Below, in pieces: positions 24,455 to 35,168 of a stretch of 64,000 nucleotides of DNA. How positions within the stretch are numbered: position 1 is the first letter of the stretch; every line of letters begins with the position of its first letter. Below the pieces are notes generated by a model that made no database searches, was not told the DNA's origin, and worked only from the letters and a program-made list of their open reading frames with translations. Source of the DNA: Leptospira chreensis (GTDB lineage: Bacteria > Spirochaetota > Leptospiria > Leptospirales > Leptospiraceae); the NCBI RefSeq assembly GCF_016919165.1, contig NZ_JAFFPS010000071.1:186001-250000 (forward strand), read 5' to 3'. The position numbers were made by a program, and so were the translations under genes.

Positions 24455-25060
24455 ATGCACTTATTTCAAAAGTCTGAATGGGAAAATCTATTACCCTACG
24501 ACGGGATTTTGTTGTACATCCCCCATTTTCTCCAGGCAGAAGAATCCTATCGGATCTTTGATTCCTTAATGGAGGAGATTGAATGGAGGCCGGATGAAGC
24601 TATCGTTTACGGAAAACACATCACCACCAAACGAAATGTGGCCTGGTATGCGGAAAAAGGTTTTTCTTATCGATATTCGGGAACTACAAAAACAGCCCTT
24701 CCTTGGTCACCCCTCCTTTTGAAATTAAAAACAAAAGTGGAACTGACTTCCAAAGAAGTTTTTAATTCTTGTTTGTTGAATTTATACCATGATGGCAGCG
24801 AAGGGATGGCTTGGCATAGTGATGATGAAACTTCCTTACGTCCCAATTCCACGATTGCTTCTGTGAGTTTTGGTGCAGAAAGAATCTTTCGTTATAAACA
24901 TAAAAAAACAGGTGATCAGGTGGAATTGCAATTGGAACACGGGAGTTTGCTTTTGATGAAAGATGTGATCCAAAGGCATTGGTTACACTCTCTTCCCAAA
25001 GCAATGAAAGTCAAACGACCAAGAATCAATTTGACCTTTCGTCAATTCGGATTGATTTGA
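24455..25060 (+). CDS. AlkB-like 2-oxoglutarate/Fe(II) dioxygenase (right copy)
   Basis: Identical 201-residue mirror of the gene at 22367-22972, with intact HxD...H iron ligands (AWHSDD, HWLHS) and the RPRINLTFR 2-oxoglutarate motif. A predicted alkylation-repair dioxygenase. It overlaps the convergent DUF4269 gene by 19 bp. Confidence 0.88.
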   Translation: MHLFQKSEWENLLPYDGILLYIPHFLQAEESYRIFDSLMEEIEWRPDEAIVYGKHITTKRNVAWYAEKGFSYRYSGTTKTALPWSPLLLKLKTKVELTSKEVFNSCLLNLYHDGSEGMAWHSDDETSLRPNSTIASVSFGAERIFRYKHKKTGDQVELQLEHGSLLLMKDVIQRHWLHSLPKAMKVKRPRINLTFRQFGLI

Positions 25061-25641
25061 AATCCTTTTTGTATGAGTAGTTCTCGAAATTGATCCTCTG
25101 TTTTTTGATTCCATTGGATCATTGTTTTGTAAGGATCCCCTTTCAAATCCAAAACTTTACAAAAAGCAGGTTCTGTTTTTATCCCTTGTCGTTTGAGATT
25201 GCGAATCTCTTCCCGAAACGAGGGATCTGCCAATTTTAAAAACCGATTTTCTACCATCATATGAATCCAACCATACTGTTCTGTTGGCTCCAGTGATTGT
25301 CCAAAGATTTCATATTGAAATTTTTTTGTTTCAAATCGACAAACGAGAGTTAAACGAAAGTCCATTGTCTTTTCTGAGAATGTATAATTTGGCAAATTGC
25401 GGAACTTGGCATAACAAATCTTTTGTAAATGGGCCGGGACGTTGAATTTTACAAGGATATCCACATCACTCGTCTCTGTATCGATGTCTAGTGGGATGGT
25501 GCCAGCCAATGTTGGTTTAAAACCATGTAATGATTTTAGAATTTTCCATTCTTCTAAATCACGAAACAATTCCTGTTGTTTGAAAGTTCCGGACTGTAAA
25601 TAGTCTGTTCCTAGAAACGAATTGGACTGGAGCGAATGCAT
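25042..25641 (-). CDS. DUF4269 family protein (right copy)
   Basis: Identical mirror of 21786-22385, 199 residues from ATG 25641, with the TETSDVDILV acidic motif. Function not established. Confidence 0.76.
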   Translation of the reverse strand: MHSLQSNSFLGTDYLQSGTFKQQELFRDLEEWKILKSLHGFKPTLAGTIPLDIDTETSDVDILVKFNVPAHLQKICYAKFRNLPNYTFSEKTMDFRLTLVCRFETKKFQYEIFGQSLEPTEQYGWIHMMVENRFLKLADPSFREEIRNLKRQGIKTEPAFCKVLDLKGDPYKTMIQWNQKTEDQFRELLIQKGFQINPN

Positions 25642-25670
25642 ATTATGTCTCGTGTGTCCGGACTCGGCCC

Positions 25671-25727
25671 CCACCCTGATTGGGTGGTGGAGGTGGGCTT
25701 GTGGGAGTTAATTCCCGGCCCAACTCC
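25671..25727. other. Two short hairpins (right copy)
   Basis: Mirror of 21700-21756: 6-bp stems CCACCC/GGGTGG and GGAGTT/AACTCC in a GC-rich intergenic stretch. Confidence 0.35.
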
Positions 25728-25842
25728 TACCATAAAATCCGACTCTTGTCTCTTGGGAATCGAATCTCTCCGAAAATTCTAAAGAAAACTTCGCAGTTTC
25801 ACCAAAATCCAAACCACGGTTTCTGTGATACGACGAGCGGGA

Positions 25843-26895
25843 TTATAATAACCCCGCACTTTCCATTTGATTCACATGATCAATAAACGTATCTTTTAAC
25901 GGGCGATAGGTTAGACCTAAATCCGTTTTACTATACTCATGGTTTAAATTTAAAGGTTGGCCAATATTATTTTTTGTATAACCCCAAGACAAACCAAAGA
26001 AAGGTCCAATCACATACACAAGTGCCTTAGGAAGATTGCCAGTAGGAACAGAATATTTGTTTCCAAAATTTTCTTTAATGATTTTCGCAACACCTAACAT
26101 CGGAATGACTTCCGCTGAAGTGATATGTCTTCCTTTTGCATTCGGGGTCAAACCCGCTAAGATATGAGCTTTTGCCACATCTCTCACATCAACAAATCCC
26201 ATCTTTGTATCGGGAACACCGGTGCGAAACACTCCCTTCAACATATTTTTCATAAACTCAACACTAGTTCCATCGAGTCGTTTGGAAAGGGATGGTCCCA
26301 TCACAAAAGAAGGGTTGATCACAACTAAATCCCAACGTGATTGGCTTTTTTGAATTTCCCAAGCTTCTTTTTCAGCCAAAGTTTTTGAGTAAGCATAAGG
26401 TTGGTGTTTCAAGTTACTGGTTGTATTCCAATGTTCTTCCGTAAATGTATGATTTGGAACTTGTAACGAATCAATATTATCGCCAAGAATGGCGGCCACA
26501 CTCGATGTTAACACAACACGTTTCACAGAAGAAACACGATTGCAGGTTAGCAAAACATTTTTTGTTCCTTGTAAGGCGGGATCCACCAGTTGTTTTTGTG
26601 CATCTTTGATTCCTGCCACAAAAAATGGAGAGGCTGTGTGAATCACAAGTTCTGCCCCTGCAATGGGCGCATCAAAACTTCCTTCCGACAAAAGATCGGC
26701 TTCAAATAACGTTAGTTTGTCTTTGAATTTATCTTTTAGTTCCAATAGATGGGAAATTTTTTTGGTGTCTTTTAGACTCCGCACAGTGGTTCGCACTGAC
26801 TTCCCATCTTCTAACAAATATTTGACGATCCAGGAAGCAATGTATCCTGATCCTCCCGTCACAACAATAGGTAATTCTGAATTGATAGATTTCAT
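25843..26895 (-). CDS. NAD(P)-dependent epimerase/reductase-like protein (right copy)
   Basis: Identical mirror of 20532-21584: Rossmann [11 protein letters not shown] and catalytic [10 protein letters not shown]. 350 residues. Extended short-chain dehydrogenase of unknown substrate. Confidence 0.84.
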   Translation of the reverse strand: MKSINSELPIVVTGGSGYIASWIVKYLLEDGKSVRTTVRSLKDTKKISHLLELKDKFKDKLTLFEADLLSEGSFDAPIAGAELVIHTASPFFVAGIKDAQKQLVDPALQGTKNVLLTCNRVSSVKRVVLTSSVAAILGDNIDSLQVPNHTFTEEHWNTTSNLKHQPYAYSKTLAEKEAWEIQKSQSRWDLVVINPSFVMGPSLSKRLDGTSVEFMKNMLKGVFRTGVPDTKMGFVDVRDVAKAHILAGLTPNAKGRHITSAEVIPMLGVAKIIKENFGNKYSVPTGNLPKALVYVIGPFFGLSWGYTKNNIGQPLNLNHEYSKTDLGLTYRPLKDTFIDHVNQMESAGLL

Positions 26896-27010
26896 ATTGA
26901 ATCTTAGACTAAGTTCCACCCTCTGGTGCAAACAAATCCCTCGGAATCTCTAAAACAAAAATCAAGATCCCGCATCATTCCAACTCAAACAAAATTAGAT
27001 GTTGTTCTTT

Positions 27011-27099
27011 TTTTGGGCGAGACCCGATGGGCCCGGGCTTTTCCGGAGTCCGCGTTCGCTCCCGTCTCTGGATGCGCACGTTGTGCACAGCCCAGAGAC
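27011..27099. repeat. GC-rich hairpin repeat, family 2 (right copy)
   Basis: Mirror of 20328-20416, related to the element at 49042-49105. Contains the 8-bp stem GTCTCTGG/CCAGAGAC. Confidence 0.55.
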
Positions 27100-27194
27100 C
27101 AAGTCCTCCAAATCCCTCTCGCAAAGAGGACTCAAATTTGTAAAGGACAGAAAGGGTTTGCCATTAGAATTTCTCTCTGTAATTTTTGTCCGTT

Positions 27195-28226
27195 ATGCCA
27201 ACCAAAACAAGTTACACCAAGAAACCCAAAATTCTGTCCTTTTTCCTATACTTGTCACTCATCCTTTTTTGTTCTCATTGTGCCCTTCGTCCTTCCGGAA
27301 CTTTAAGCCAATACGATTCTTATTTCCCACATGAAAGTAAAGTAAACCCGATTCCGAAGGGAAAGGTACGAGCCACTTTTCTCGGAACCGCATCCATATT
27401 GTTAGATGATGGAGAAACACAAATTTTAACCGATGGATTTTTTTCCAGACCATCTTTATGGAAAACTGCTTTTTCCAAAATAGAATCCGATCCATCGACG
27501 GTTCAATCCGTAATCGAAAAGGCTAAAATCGAAAGACTTCAGGCCATTTTTGTCTGCCATTCCCATTACGATCATGTCATGGACTCACCACTTGTCGCCA
27601 AACAAACAAAGGCGAAGTTGTATGGTTCTTCTTCCACTCTCAATGTGGGACTTGGTGCCGGGCTTGGCTTGGAACAAATGCAAAAGTTTTTACCTGGAAA
27701 ACCAGTTACGATCGGAAAGTTTACCGTCACAGTTTTGGAATCCAAACACACACCACCCTTTCGAATTCTCGGAAAAACAAATGCTACCGATCCGAACCAT
27801 CCTAACATTGAATCGCCGCTGAAATCACCAGTCAAAGCAACTGACTATATCGAAGGAGGAACCTTTGATTTTTTAATCCAACATGGGAAAAATAAAATTC
27901 TCATCAAAAGTAGTACGAACTTCGTAGATGGAGCTTTTACTAATATCAAAGCAGATGTTTTGTTTTTGGGAATTGCGCAACTTTCTTTGCAACCCATTCC
28001 TTTTCAGGAAGAGTTTTACAAACAAACTGTACAAACTCTAAAACCGAAACTATTAATCCCCATCCATTGGGACAATTTTTTCAAACCGCTTTCCGAACCT
28101 TTGGAGCCAAACCTTCGACTCGGAGATGATTTCGATGCCAATATAAAATACATTTTGAAACGCTCCCAAGAGGAAAAATTGGAAGTCCAGTTATTACAAG
28201 GATTCGAAACCATCGATTTATTTTAG
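27195..28226 (+). CDS. Metallo-beta-lactamase-fold lipoprotein (right copy)
   Basis: Identical mirror of 19201-20232: lipoprotein signal ending CSHC and zinc motif HSHYDHVMD. 343 residues from ATG 27195. Predicted envelope hydrolase, substrate unknown. Confidence 0.83.
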   Translation: MPTKTSYTKKPKILSFFLYLSLILFCSHCALRPSGTLSQYDSYFPHESKVNPIPKGKVRATFLGTASILLDDGETQILTDGFFSRPSLWKTAFSKIESDPSTVQSVIEKAKIERLQAIFVCHSHYDHVMDSPLVAKQTKAKLYGSSSTLNVGLGAGLGLEQMQKFLPGKPVTIGKFTVTVLESKHTPPFRILGKTNATDPNHPNIESPLKSPVKATDYIEGGTFDFLIQHGKNKILIKSSTNFVDGAFTNIKADVLFLGIAQLSLQPIPFQEEFYKQTVQTLKPKLLIPIHWDNFFKPLSEPLEPNLRLGDDFDANIKYILKRSQEEKLEVQLLQGFETIDLF

Positions 28227-28255
28227 AGAACCAACCAATAATAGATCTAGGATTT

Positions 28256-28270
28256 CTCGGGCCACCCGAG
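28256..28270 (+). terminator. Short GC hairpin after the MBL-fold gene (right copy)
   Basis: Mirror of 19157-19171: CTCGGG/CCCGAG stem with a 3-nt loop and no T-tract. Weak terminator call. Confidence 0.35.
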
Positions 28271-28430
28271 TCGTAGGGTTATGGGTTTGGAAGTTGATTT
28301 GATTTTACCGATGGAGATTTCTACTTTTTAACTTAGGTTAAAATATATACACTGATTCGGCACCTCTATTAGAGAAGGTCCTCGCCAGCTTTGGTGGGGA
28401 CAAATTCGAAATAGAAGTGAGTGTTTTCCC

Positions 28431-29339
28431 ATGTCGAATCGTACTCAGAACCAAAACCTATCCTTTTTTCGTTTAGAAAAAATGATAAAAACCAATTCGA
28501 TCCAGCTTTCCAATAAACGCTGGAGTCTCTTGTCGCTAGTGATTTTGATTCTAGGATTGGTGTTTTTACAATCACCTATCTTTGGTAAGTCCAAACCCAA
28601 AGTTCTCATTGCGATGAGTGCTGCGAATACTCTTTTGTTAGATGGAAATCGCCAACATCCCACCGGTGTATTTGTGAATGAGCTTTATCACCCAGTGATT
28701 GCTTTGGATCGCTCTGGTTTTGATTTGGTCTTTGCCACACCAGAAGGCAAAAAAGCCACACTGGATCCAGAAAGTTTAAAAGATAAGTATTGGAATTCTA
28801 AAGAAGAAAAAGAAGAAGCCGTCCGTTTCTTGAATTCCCATCCTTCCTTTCAAAAACCAATCCCATTAGAATCTATAGCTAAAGACCACCAAATCTATAT
28901 AAGTTTACTTGTTCCTGGTGGGCAGGGGTTGATGAGTGATTTGTTGTATGATAAAAACATTCCTGTTTTACTTGCCTCGTTTCAAAACCAAGGAAAAACC
29001 ATTGGGCTTGTTTGTCATGCGCCAGCACTACTCACCACACTTCCTTCCGGAACCAACGGAGAAGGATTTTTATTCCAAGGGTATCAAGGGAATTCGGTTA
29101 CCAAAACAGAAGAGTGGTTTATTGAAACCTTTGTGATGAAAGGCAGTCCCAAAGTCAGAAAAATTTCTGATCTATTAAAAGAACGAGGAATGAAATATGA
29201 ATCTTCTTTTTTTCCAGCAAGTGGGTATGCCATTCGGGATCGAAATTTAGTCACATCCCAAAATCCATTTTCTGGAAATGAGTTCACTAAACTATATTTA
29301 GGTGCTATTAACGATTATCTTCAAAAACCCGCTTTTTGA
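28431..29339 (+). CDS. DJ-1/PfpI-family protein (right copy)
   Basis: Identical mirror of 18088-18996: N-terminal hydrophobic anchor, then the DJ-1/PfpI fold with GLVCHAPALL nucleophile elbow. Overlaps the convergent regulator by 32 bp. A start at 28482 is an alternative. Confidence 0.8.
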   Translation: MSNRTQNQNLSFFRLEKMIKTNSIQLSNKRWSLLSLVILILGLVFLQSPIFGKSKPKVLIAMSAANTLLLDGNRQHPTGVFVNELYHPVIALDRSGFDLVFATPEGKKATLDPESLKDKYWNSKEEKEEAVRFLNSHPSFQKPIPLESIAKDHQIYISLLVPGGQGLMSDLLYDKNIPVLLASFQNQGKTIGLVCHAPALLTTLPSGTNGEGFLFQGYQGNSVTKTEEWFIETFVMKGSPKVRKISDLLKERGMKYESSFFPASGYAIRDRNLVTSQNPFSGNEFTKLYLGAINDYLQKPAF

Positions 29340-29889
29340 TCCGACTGAGTGCAACGTTGGTTATTCCCAAATAGGCTGCTTGGTCGATTTGGGAAATTCG
29401 ATCCAGAACGGGATGGTATTCCTTAATAAACTTTCGGTATCTTTTTTCAGGTTCTAAGAGTAAAAAGTCGGCCACTCGTTCTTCTTTTTTCAAATACAAA
29501 TGAGAAAGAAATTGGATGAGGAAGTCTTTGTATTGGCTTTCCGTCTCCATTTTTGTTTTGAACTCATTTGCGGTGAGGACAAACACTTCACTTGGTTCTA
29601 AAGCCAAGATGGAATAGGTGCTTGTTTGTTGGTTTAGAATGCTCGGCAAACTTCCTAATAGGCCACCTTCAAAGATAAAAGATTTGATCCATTCCTTTTT
29701 ACCCAGTTTGTAAACTAGTTTGAATCCTCCAGATTCAACCATACCAACGCTAAATAGAGGTAGTCCTTGTTTCGCAAAAATTTCTTTTTTCTTTAATTTG
29801 ATCTTTTTGCCATGAGTTTGGAAAAGTTGGCGAATCCCTTGGGGATCAAGATATACGGGTTTGGGAACTTTCATTAAATGGGTACTCAA
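29308..29889 (-). CDS. Crp/Fnr-family transcriptional regulator (right copy)
   Basis: Identical mirror of 17538-18119, with an N-terminal effector-binding barrel and a C-terminal helix-turn-helix (AAYLGITNVALSRIKK). TTG start at 29889 or ATG at 29874. Confidence 0.83.
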   Translation of the reverse strand: MSTHLMKVPKPVYLDPQGIRQLFQTHGKKIKLKKKEIFAKQGLPLFSVGMVESGGFKLVYKLGKKEWIKSFIFEGGLLGSLPSILNQQTSTYSILALEPSEVFVLTANEFKTKMETESQYKDFLIQFLSHLYLKKEERVADFLLLEPEKRYRKFIKEYHPVLDRISQIDQAAYLGITNVALSRIKKRVFEDNR

Positions 29890-29931
29890 TGTATCTTAAT
29901 GTTTGTGACTTTGTCTATCGATTCTTTGTTC

Positions 29932-29951
29932 CTTTGTTTTGTAAAACAAAG
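29932..29951. promoter_or_regulatory. Perfect 9-2-9 palindrome (right copy)
   Basis: Mirror of 17476-17495; possible operator between the regulator and the lipoprotein operon. Confidence 0.48.
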
Positions 29952-30125
29952 ACTTACAAACTGGGATAACTTGTCAAAAAGGTAGGGAAAAATCTTTCGT
30001 ATTTTGATTGCTATGCGAAGGGAAAGAAAAAACGAATCTTTGGGTAGGATTTAGACCAGGTCAATTTTTTACTTGTCTAAGTCGAAAGAGTTCCGGATTC
30101 TTTGTATCTGCCGAGGTAAAATCTT

Positions 30126-31418
30126 TTGAAAAAAATAACCCTAACTCTTTTGGCTTTTGTAATCTTATTTTGCAAAAATAGTTCGATTGAAAATTCCATT
30201 GTCATTGAACGAATCCAAGCAGCATCCTCTGCTGATGGAACAAGTCCCATTAATGTATTTAAGCCCGGCAAATATTGGAAACCGGAAACTAGTTTGGATG
30301 GGATTACCATTTTTTTCTCCAATGGAGCAAAATGGAACCAAACAGGAAAAACGGATGGGCGTGCTTTTTTTACTGAGATTTCTATCGAGTGCCAAGAGAA
30401 AAAAGGATATGTTGCTTTTTATAAAGATGGAAGTTATGCGACAAACTTTGACTGCACGAAAGAAACTCCTCAAAAGATTAGATCCAATGGTGTTCATGTT
30501 GTCTACTTGTTGCCAGACTCAGGTAACGGGATCAAAACCGTTTCTTTTTTTCAAAATGGAAAAAAATTGGATGTAGTTTACCCTGAACCTATTTTAGGCG
30601 AAGTCACTGCCAGCAGCACGCTTCCGAATTACCCCGCATATAGTTTGTTTGATGGAAGTATTGATTTTGCTTGGGTGGAAGGAGCTAAGGCCAATGGAGA
30701 AGGGGAATCTTTCCAAATTGAATTAGAAGACAGCATTGATTTATCAGGTTTTGAAATATTTAACGGATATCAAAGGTTAGATGCTTTATTTTATAAAAAT
30801 GGTTCGGTGACGGAGTTACTTGTATCCAATGAATCCGACTCTTTTCCCATCAAAATTGCAGACAAACAAGGTGGACAAAGAATATTTTTCCCAAAAACTC
30901 TATCAGGAAAAAAGTTTACATTCACCATCCAAAAAGTTCGACCAGGAAAAACTTGGAAAGACACAGTGATTGCTGAGATGATCTTACTGGGAGAAAAAGG
31001 AAAACGATTTACCGTTGTCGACAAAAATGCCGATGAATTCAAACAGTCAGTCCTTTCCAAAACAAAAAACACCATTCTTTCTAACGTAGTCAACAAAGCA
31101 GTATTCGGTGATGTTTCGGAAGGTAGATTGGATTATGTATTTCGTTCCAATGGTTCCTTCGTCATTTGGAAGGATGATGTATCCGAAAAACGAGTTTTAG
31201 ATGGAAACTGGGTTTTGTTAGAAGCATCCTCCACGGAAGCCAAAATTAAAATTTTTGGCAGGGATCACAAAGTTGTCACACAAAGTTTAGATTCGAATAG
31301 TCCTTATGCAGAAACAACCAATGCAGAATCCACTCTGATTTTTGGTGATACACTGACGGTTAAAAAATCTGCCAACGGATTGCAGATGATCGGCAAAAAA
31401 GTCCAAATCTCCCACTGA
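30126..31418 (+). CDS. Lipoprotein with F5/8-type (discoidin-like) domain (right copy)
   Basis: Identical mirror of 16009-17301, 430 residues from a TTG start. Lipoprotein signal ending VILFC and a discoidin-like middle domain (NYPAYSLFDGS). First gene of the four-gene envelope operon in this arm. Confidence 0.68.
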   Translation: MKKITLTLLAFVILFCKNSSIENSIVIERIQAASSADGTSPINVFKPGKYWKPETSLDGITIFFSNGAKWNQTGKTDGRAFFTEISIECQEKKGYVAFYKDGSYATNFDCTKETPQKIRSNGVHVVYLLPDSGNGIKTVSFFQNGKKLDVVYPEPILGEVTASSTLPNYPAYSLFDGSIDFAWVEGAKANGEGESFQIELEDSIDLSGFEIFNGYQRLDALFYKNGSVTELLVSNESDSFPIKIADKQGGQRIFFPKTLSGKKFTFTIQKVRPGKTWKDTVIAEMILLGEKGKRFTVVDKNADEFKQSVLSKTKNTILSNVVNKAVFGDVSEGRLDYVFRSNGSFVIWKDDVSEKRVLDGNWVLLEASSTEAKIKIFGRDHKVVTQSLDSNSPYAETTNAESTLIFGDTLTVKKSANGLQMIGKKVQISH

Positions 31419-31423
31419 TCCCT

Positions 31424-32728
31424 TTGTTTGGAAAGGATATCTATTGGTATGGTGTCCAAGCAATTTCCCTACTCGAAACGGGGAAATTGCACTCGCCAGA
31501 CCATTCTCCTGTTTTTCATATCGCAGCCCTATTTCTAAAGATTTTTGGAATTCAAGACCAATCTTTATTTCTATTCCAAATTCTAACTTCCGTTTGGTTG
31601 TTAATCTCTGTGATTCTTGCTCGTTGGATTCTATCCCATAGGGAGTTTAAATTCGCATTTGTATTTCCCAGTTTTGTTATTTTACTACTTGGATTTTTGT
31701 ATCCAAAACAAAGTTGGGCTTTGGGATTTTTGGTTCTTAGCATTGCCTTTTATTTTTCCTCTTCTTTATCCTCATCAGCAGCACCATCATCATCTTTTTG
31801 GATGCATCGAATTCGTTGGGGAGCCGCAGGACTTTTGTTTTTATTGGCACTTTGGTTTCATCCTATGGTTGGGGTATTCGGTATCGGACTTTGGGTTCTC
31901 TATCAAATTCCTACAAAATTTTATCCTGTGATTTTTCTCCTCTCCCTTCTGTTTCCCTTTTTCCTTCCCCAGGATCCAAATGGAAGGTTTTATAGTGATA
32001 CCGAAATATTCCCACTAACAGCCGCTTATGGAATTGCTGGTTTTGGGATTCTTTGGGACTGGGGGTATTTAGTATTTGGAAAGAGTGAGGAAAGGTTCCT
32101 CAAAATTCGTAAGGCCATTGCTTTCTTTGGTTTTCTGTTACTCTTGCCTATCTTCCATTTTGCGGACATCCAATACCGTATTCTTTTAAGTTTGATTTTT
32201 GTGATTCCCGTTTTTGTGACATGGAACCGAGTGCAAATTTTGATTGGGACTGTTAGTATCAGTCTTTGGGTTTTTACAGTGTACACAAGTCCTCATCTAT
32301 TTCGATATCCCTATGATCTGATGTGGATTCCGGGAGAGTCCATGGCTTCTGTCCCTAACAATGGTTTACTTGTGGCCCACCACGGTTTTTGTGAATATTA
32401 CCATTTCCAATTTCGTAAAGATTGTCTTTCCTTCGAACCGGATGCAAAAGCAATTTCTGAATTACCTAAAGGCACCGAAATCTATCGTGCCGTGTATGGA
32501 ATTCGGTATGAGAATTTGTTAGCCAGTAAAGATGAAAAGAATAGGCCTATATTTTCTTTTGTCCAACCTTTAGGAGAATACCAACTTGTTTTAGAAGAAG
32601 ATTGGAAACGATACCGTTTCTGGTTAGAAAAACGAAATTCGAAACTCCTCTCTGTGGCTAAGTCTTGGAAAAATCCGTACCGGGAACGTCCTCAATTTAT
32701 GAAGAGAAAACAAAATTATGGGATTTAG
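31424..32728 (+). CDS. Polytopic membrane protein, possible glycosyltransferase-like (right copy)
   Basis: Identical mirror of 14699-16003, 434 residues from TTG 31424. About nine to ten membrane helices and a soluble C-terminal tail. 5 bp from the upstream stop and an 11-bp overlap with the VanW-like gene support an operon. Confidence 0.63.
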   Translation: MFGKDIYWYGVQAISLLETGKLHSPDHSPVFHIAALFLKIFGIQDQSLFLFQILTSVWLLISVILARWILSHREFKFAFVFPSFVILLLGFLYPKQSWALGFLVLSIAFYFSSSLSSSAAPSSSFWMHRIRWGAAGLLFLLALWFHPMVGVFGIGLWVLYQIPTKFYPVIFLLSLLFPFFLPQDPNGRFYSDTEIFPLTAAYGIAGFGILWDWGYLVFGKSEERFLKIRKAIAFFGFLLLLPIFHFADIQYRILLSLIFVIPVFVTWNRVQILIGTVSISLWVFTVYTSPHLFRYPYDLMWIPGESMASVPNNGLLVAHHGFCEYYHFQFRKDCLSFEPDAKAISELPKGTEIYRAVYGIRYENLLASKDEKNRPIFSFVQPLGEYQLVLEEDWKRYRFWLEKRNSKLLSVAKSWKNPYRERPQFMKRKQNYGI

Positions 32729-33593
32729 TTTCAAAAAAAAATCCATCCCGGGTATGCATCAAAAGATCCATAGGGGAAACCTTCGGTTGTTTCTTGGGAA
32801 AATCTATTTCCAATGGAAACGTTACTTAGTTTGGTTTCTGGAACGAAAATCCTTTGCCACCACAAGAGTATCCTTGGATGCGTTGGCTCATAACTTTCCC
32901 GTTTCTATTTTCAAACATAGTTCACCCATCTATCGTAAACTTAAAGATGTACCCATGTATCTCCAAGAGAACAAAAAGGTAAATTTGGAAATCGCTATCT
33001 CAAAGTTAGATGGAATTGTTCTCCAACCAAACCAAGTATTTTCGTTTTGGTATCTTGTCGGAAAACCAACGAAACGCAAAGGGTATTTGCCTGGGATGCA
33101 ACTTCGCAATGGAAGTTTTATCGAACGCACAGGAGGTGGGCTTTGCCAAATGGCCAATCTCATCTATTGGATGACCCTCCACAGTCCTTTGGATGTGAAA
33201 GAAAGGTGGCGGCATAGTTTTGATATCTTTCCTGATTCCGCAAGAACTCTCCCTTTTGGATCGGGTGCCACCTTGTCCTACAATTACATTGACTTACAGA
33301 TTAAAAACACAACCAAACAACCATTTGTTTTGCATCTTTGGATCGAAGATGGATTACTCAAAGGGGAATGGCGCTCCGATGTGGAAATTCCTTTTATCTA
33401 CCAAGTGTATGAATCCTATCATGGATTTCATGCAGAACCTTGGGGAGGATATACGAGAAGGAATACCATTCGCAGAAAAAAGATATTAAAAACCACAAAG
33501 GAAATTCTGGAGGATCAACTGGTGACAGAGAATGTCGCTTGGATGATGTACGAACCACTTCTCGAATCGGGATCAGGTTCTGCCAATTTCTAA
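32718..33593 (+). CDS. VanW-like family protein (right copy)
   Basis: Identical mirror of 13834-14709, 291 residues. VanW-family core RTGGGLCQMANLIYW is intact. Biochemical role unknown; cell-wall neighbourhood. Confidence 0.83.
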   Translation: MGFSFKKKSIPGMHQKIHRGNLRLFLGKIYFQWKRYLVWFLERKSFATTRVSLDALAHNFPVSIFKHSSPIYRKLKDVPMYLQENKKVNLEIAISKLDGIVLQPNQVFSFWYLVGKPTKRKGYLPGMQLRNGSFIERTGGGLCQMANLIYWMTLHSPLDVKERWRHSFDIFPDSARTLPFGSGATLSYNYIDLQIKNTTKQPFVLHLWIEDGLLKGEWRSDVEIPFIYQVYESYHGFHAEPWGGYTRRNTIRRKKILKTTKEILEDQLVTENVAWMMYEPLLESGSGSANF

Positions 33594-33668
33594 CGAGATC
33601 TAAATTCATTTAAAAATTGTTATGTGAAAATTGAAAAAATAGATCTGAATCTGAAACTGGGAAAAAGT

Positions 33669-34349
33669 ATGAAGAAACTATTTACAATGGCAATTTTGTT
33701 CGGAATTCCTTTTGCCTCTTTGGTCGCACAAAACCAGGAAAACAAACTCAATGTTTTGGACCTTCCGGCTTATGAACAATCCGTAAAAAAAATACCCAGT
33801 AAAGAACTCATTAACTTAGAAAAACAAATTCCTGGTATTGTTTTGGATATCAAATATGCCACTCCCAACAATTTTACCAAACAAGTGATCTACAAGGAAG
33901 CCAAAGCATTTGCGAGAAAACCAGTGGCAGAAGCTTTAGGAGAGACACAAAAAGAGTTTTTAAAACTTGGATACACAATCAAAATCTTTGATGCCTACAG
34001 GCCTTATGCAGCGACGGTTAAATTTTTTGAAATCATTGGAGATACAAGGTATGTGGCCTCTCCCAAGACGGGATCTAGGCATAACAAAGGTTGTGCGATT
34101 GACTTAACTCTTGTGGATTTAAAAACCAAAAAAGAACTTATGATGCCAACGGAATATGATTCCTTTCGGAAAGAGGCATGGGCGGAGGCAGAAGTGTCTG
34201 ACCCCGAGATTCTAAAAAACCGAACCACTTTGGTGCAAGTGCTTACAAAGAATGGATTTCGGGTCAACAAAACCGAATGGTGGCATTTCGATTTTTTGGG
34301 TTGCTCTGGATTTGAAGTTTTGGACATTCCTTTTGAGGAATTGGAGTGA
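33669..34349 (+). CDS. D-alanyl-D-alanine dipeptidase, VanX/DdpX-like (right copy)
   Basis: Identical mirror of 13078-13758 with signal peptide and zinc motifs SRHNKGCAIDLTL and EWWHFDF. Predicted periplasmic D,D-dipeptidase. Confidence 0.86.
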   Translation: MKKLFTMAILFGIPFASLVAQNQENKLNVLDLPAYEQSVKKIPSKELINLEKQIPGIVLDIKYATPNNFTKQVIYKEAKAFARKPVAEALGETQKEFLKLGYTIKIFDAYRPYAATVKFFEIIGDTRYVASPKTGSRHNKGCAIDLTLVDLKTKKELMMPTEYDSFRKEAWAEAEVSDPEILKNRTTLVQVLTKNGFRVNKTEWWHFDFLGCSGFEVLDIPFEELE

Positions 34350-34358
34350 AGTAGAAGT

Positions 34359-34466
34359 TTATACTTCTACCCAGATAACATCCGTTTTAGGATCTGGTGT
34401 TGGGATTCCATCTTCTTCGTAACCTTGTAGATGGAGCTGGATGGCTTCTTGGATAAAGGTTTCTAT
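34359..34466 (-). pseudogene. HicB antitoxin remnant (right copy)
   Basis: Mirror of 12961-13068. Only the C-terminal helix and tail of HicB remain, beside the family-1 repeat. Confidence 0.62.
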
Positions 34467-34610
34467 TCCCGCGCCAGCGATAGAAGCGGAAATCCTTCGT
34501 AAAAATATATGGATATTGATCGAGCCACCAACCTACCGAAGGATTGGAGCGGATAGCGCGGTCGTTACTGAATTAAATGTTTGGTGGTGATGGGATTCGA
34601 GGCGCCCCAC
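34458..34610. repeat. Dispersed intergenic palindromic repeat, family 1 (right copy)
   Basis: Mirror of 12817-12969; a diverged third copy lies at 59440-59597. Confidence 0.7.
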
Positions 34611-34718
34611 TTAAATGGAGACAACTACTGAATTGTTTTGGAAATGAGATAGATTAGATATCGAGTTAAATTTGTAATATTCGTATAGAATTCGTTATGT
34701 GATGATTAACTTTTGATA

Positions 34719-35144
34719 TCAAAGGAAATTCTTCAAACAAGGAAGAAAGAATCGGTAATCCTTTTTTCCTATTTGTATCAATTTCATTGTGTTGCTTTCC
34801 TGCACCCATTGGATTTGGCCAAAAAACCAACCCAATTTGGTTGTGAGTTTTTTAATATTAGTAAAATCTAATATAATGTGTTGAAAGCTCGTTGTCATCA
34901 TAGGGTTTCTAACGAAATGAAATCGTTTATTGGTTAAAACCACAAGCCATTTGCCGGCGCTGTATTTTTCATTGGATCCTTCGAGGAGTCCCATACAATA
35001 ACCTTGGATGATTTCATCATCTTGGATTAGTTCGTGAAGGATTTTGAATTCAGGAACGTAAAGAAATAAAATATCAATGTTTATGTTCGGATGATTGGAA
35101 AGTAAGGTTTTGATTTGCGAAACGATAGTTTCTTGGGATAGCAT
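34719..35144 (-). CDS. Small PH-like (YokE-type) domain protein (right copy)
   Basis: Identical 141-residue mirror of 12283-12708 (GKWLVVLTNKRFHFVRN strand pair). Function unknown. Confidence 0.53.
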   Translation of the reverse strand: MLSQETIVSQIKTLLSNHPNINIDILFLYVPEFKILHELIQDDEIIQGYCMGLLEGSNEKYSAGKWLVVLTNKRFHFVRNPMMTTSFQHIILDFTNIKKLTTKLGWFFGQIQWVQESNTMKLIQIGKKDYRFFLPCLKNFL

Positions 35145-35168
35145 AGTTTGTTCCTTGTTTTGTGGATT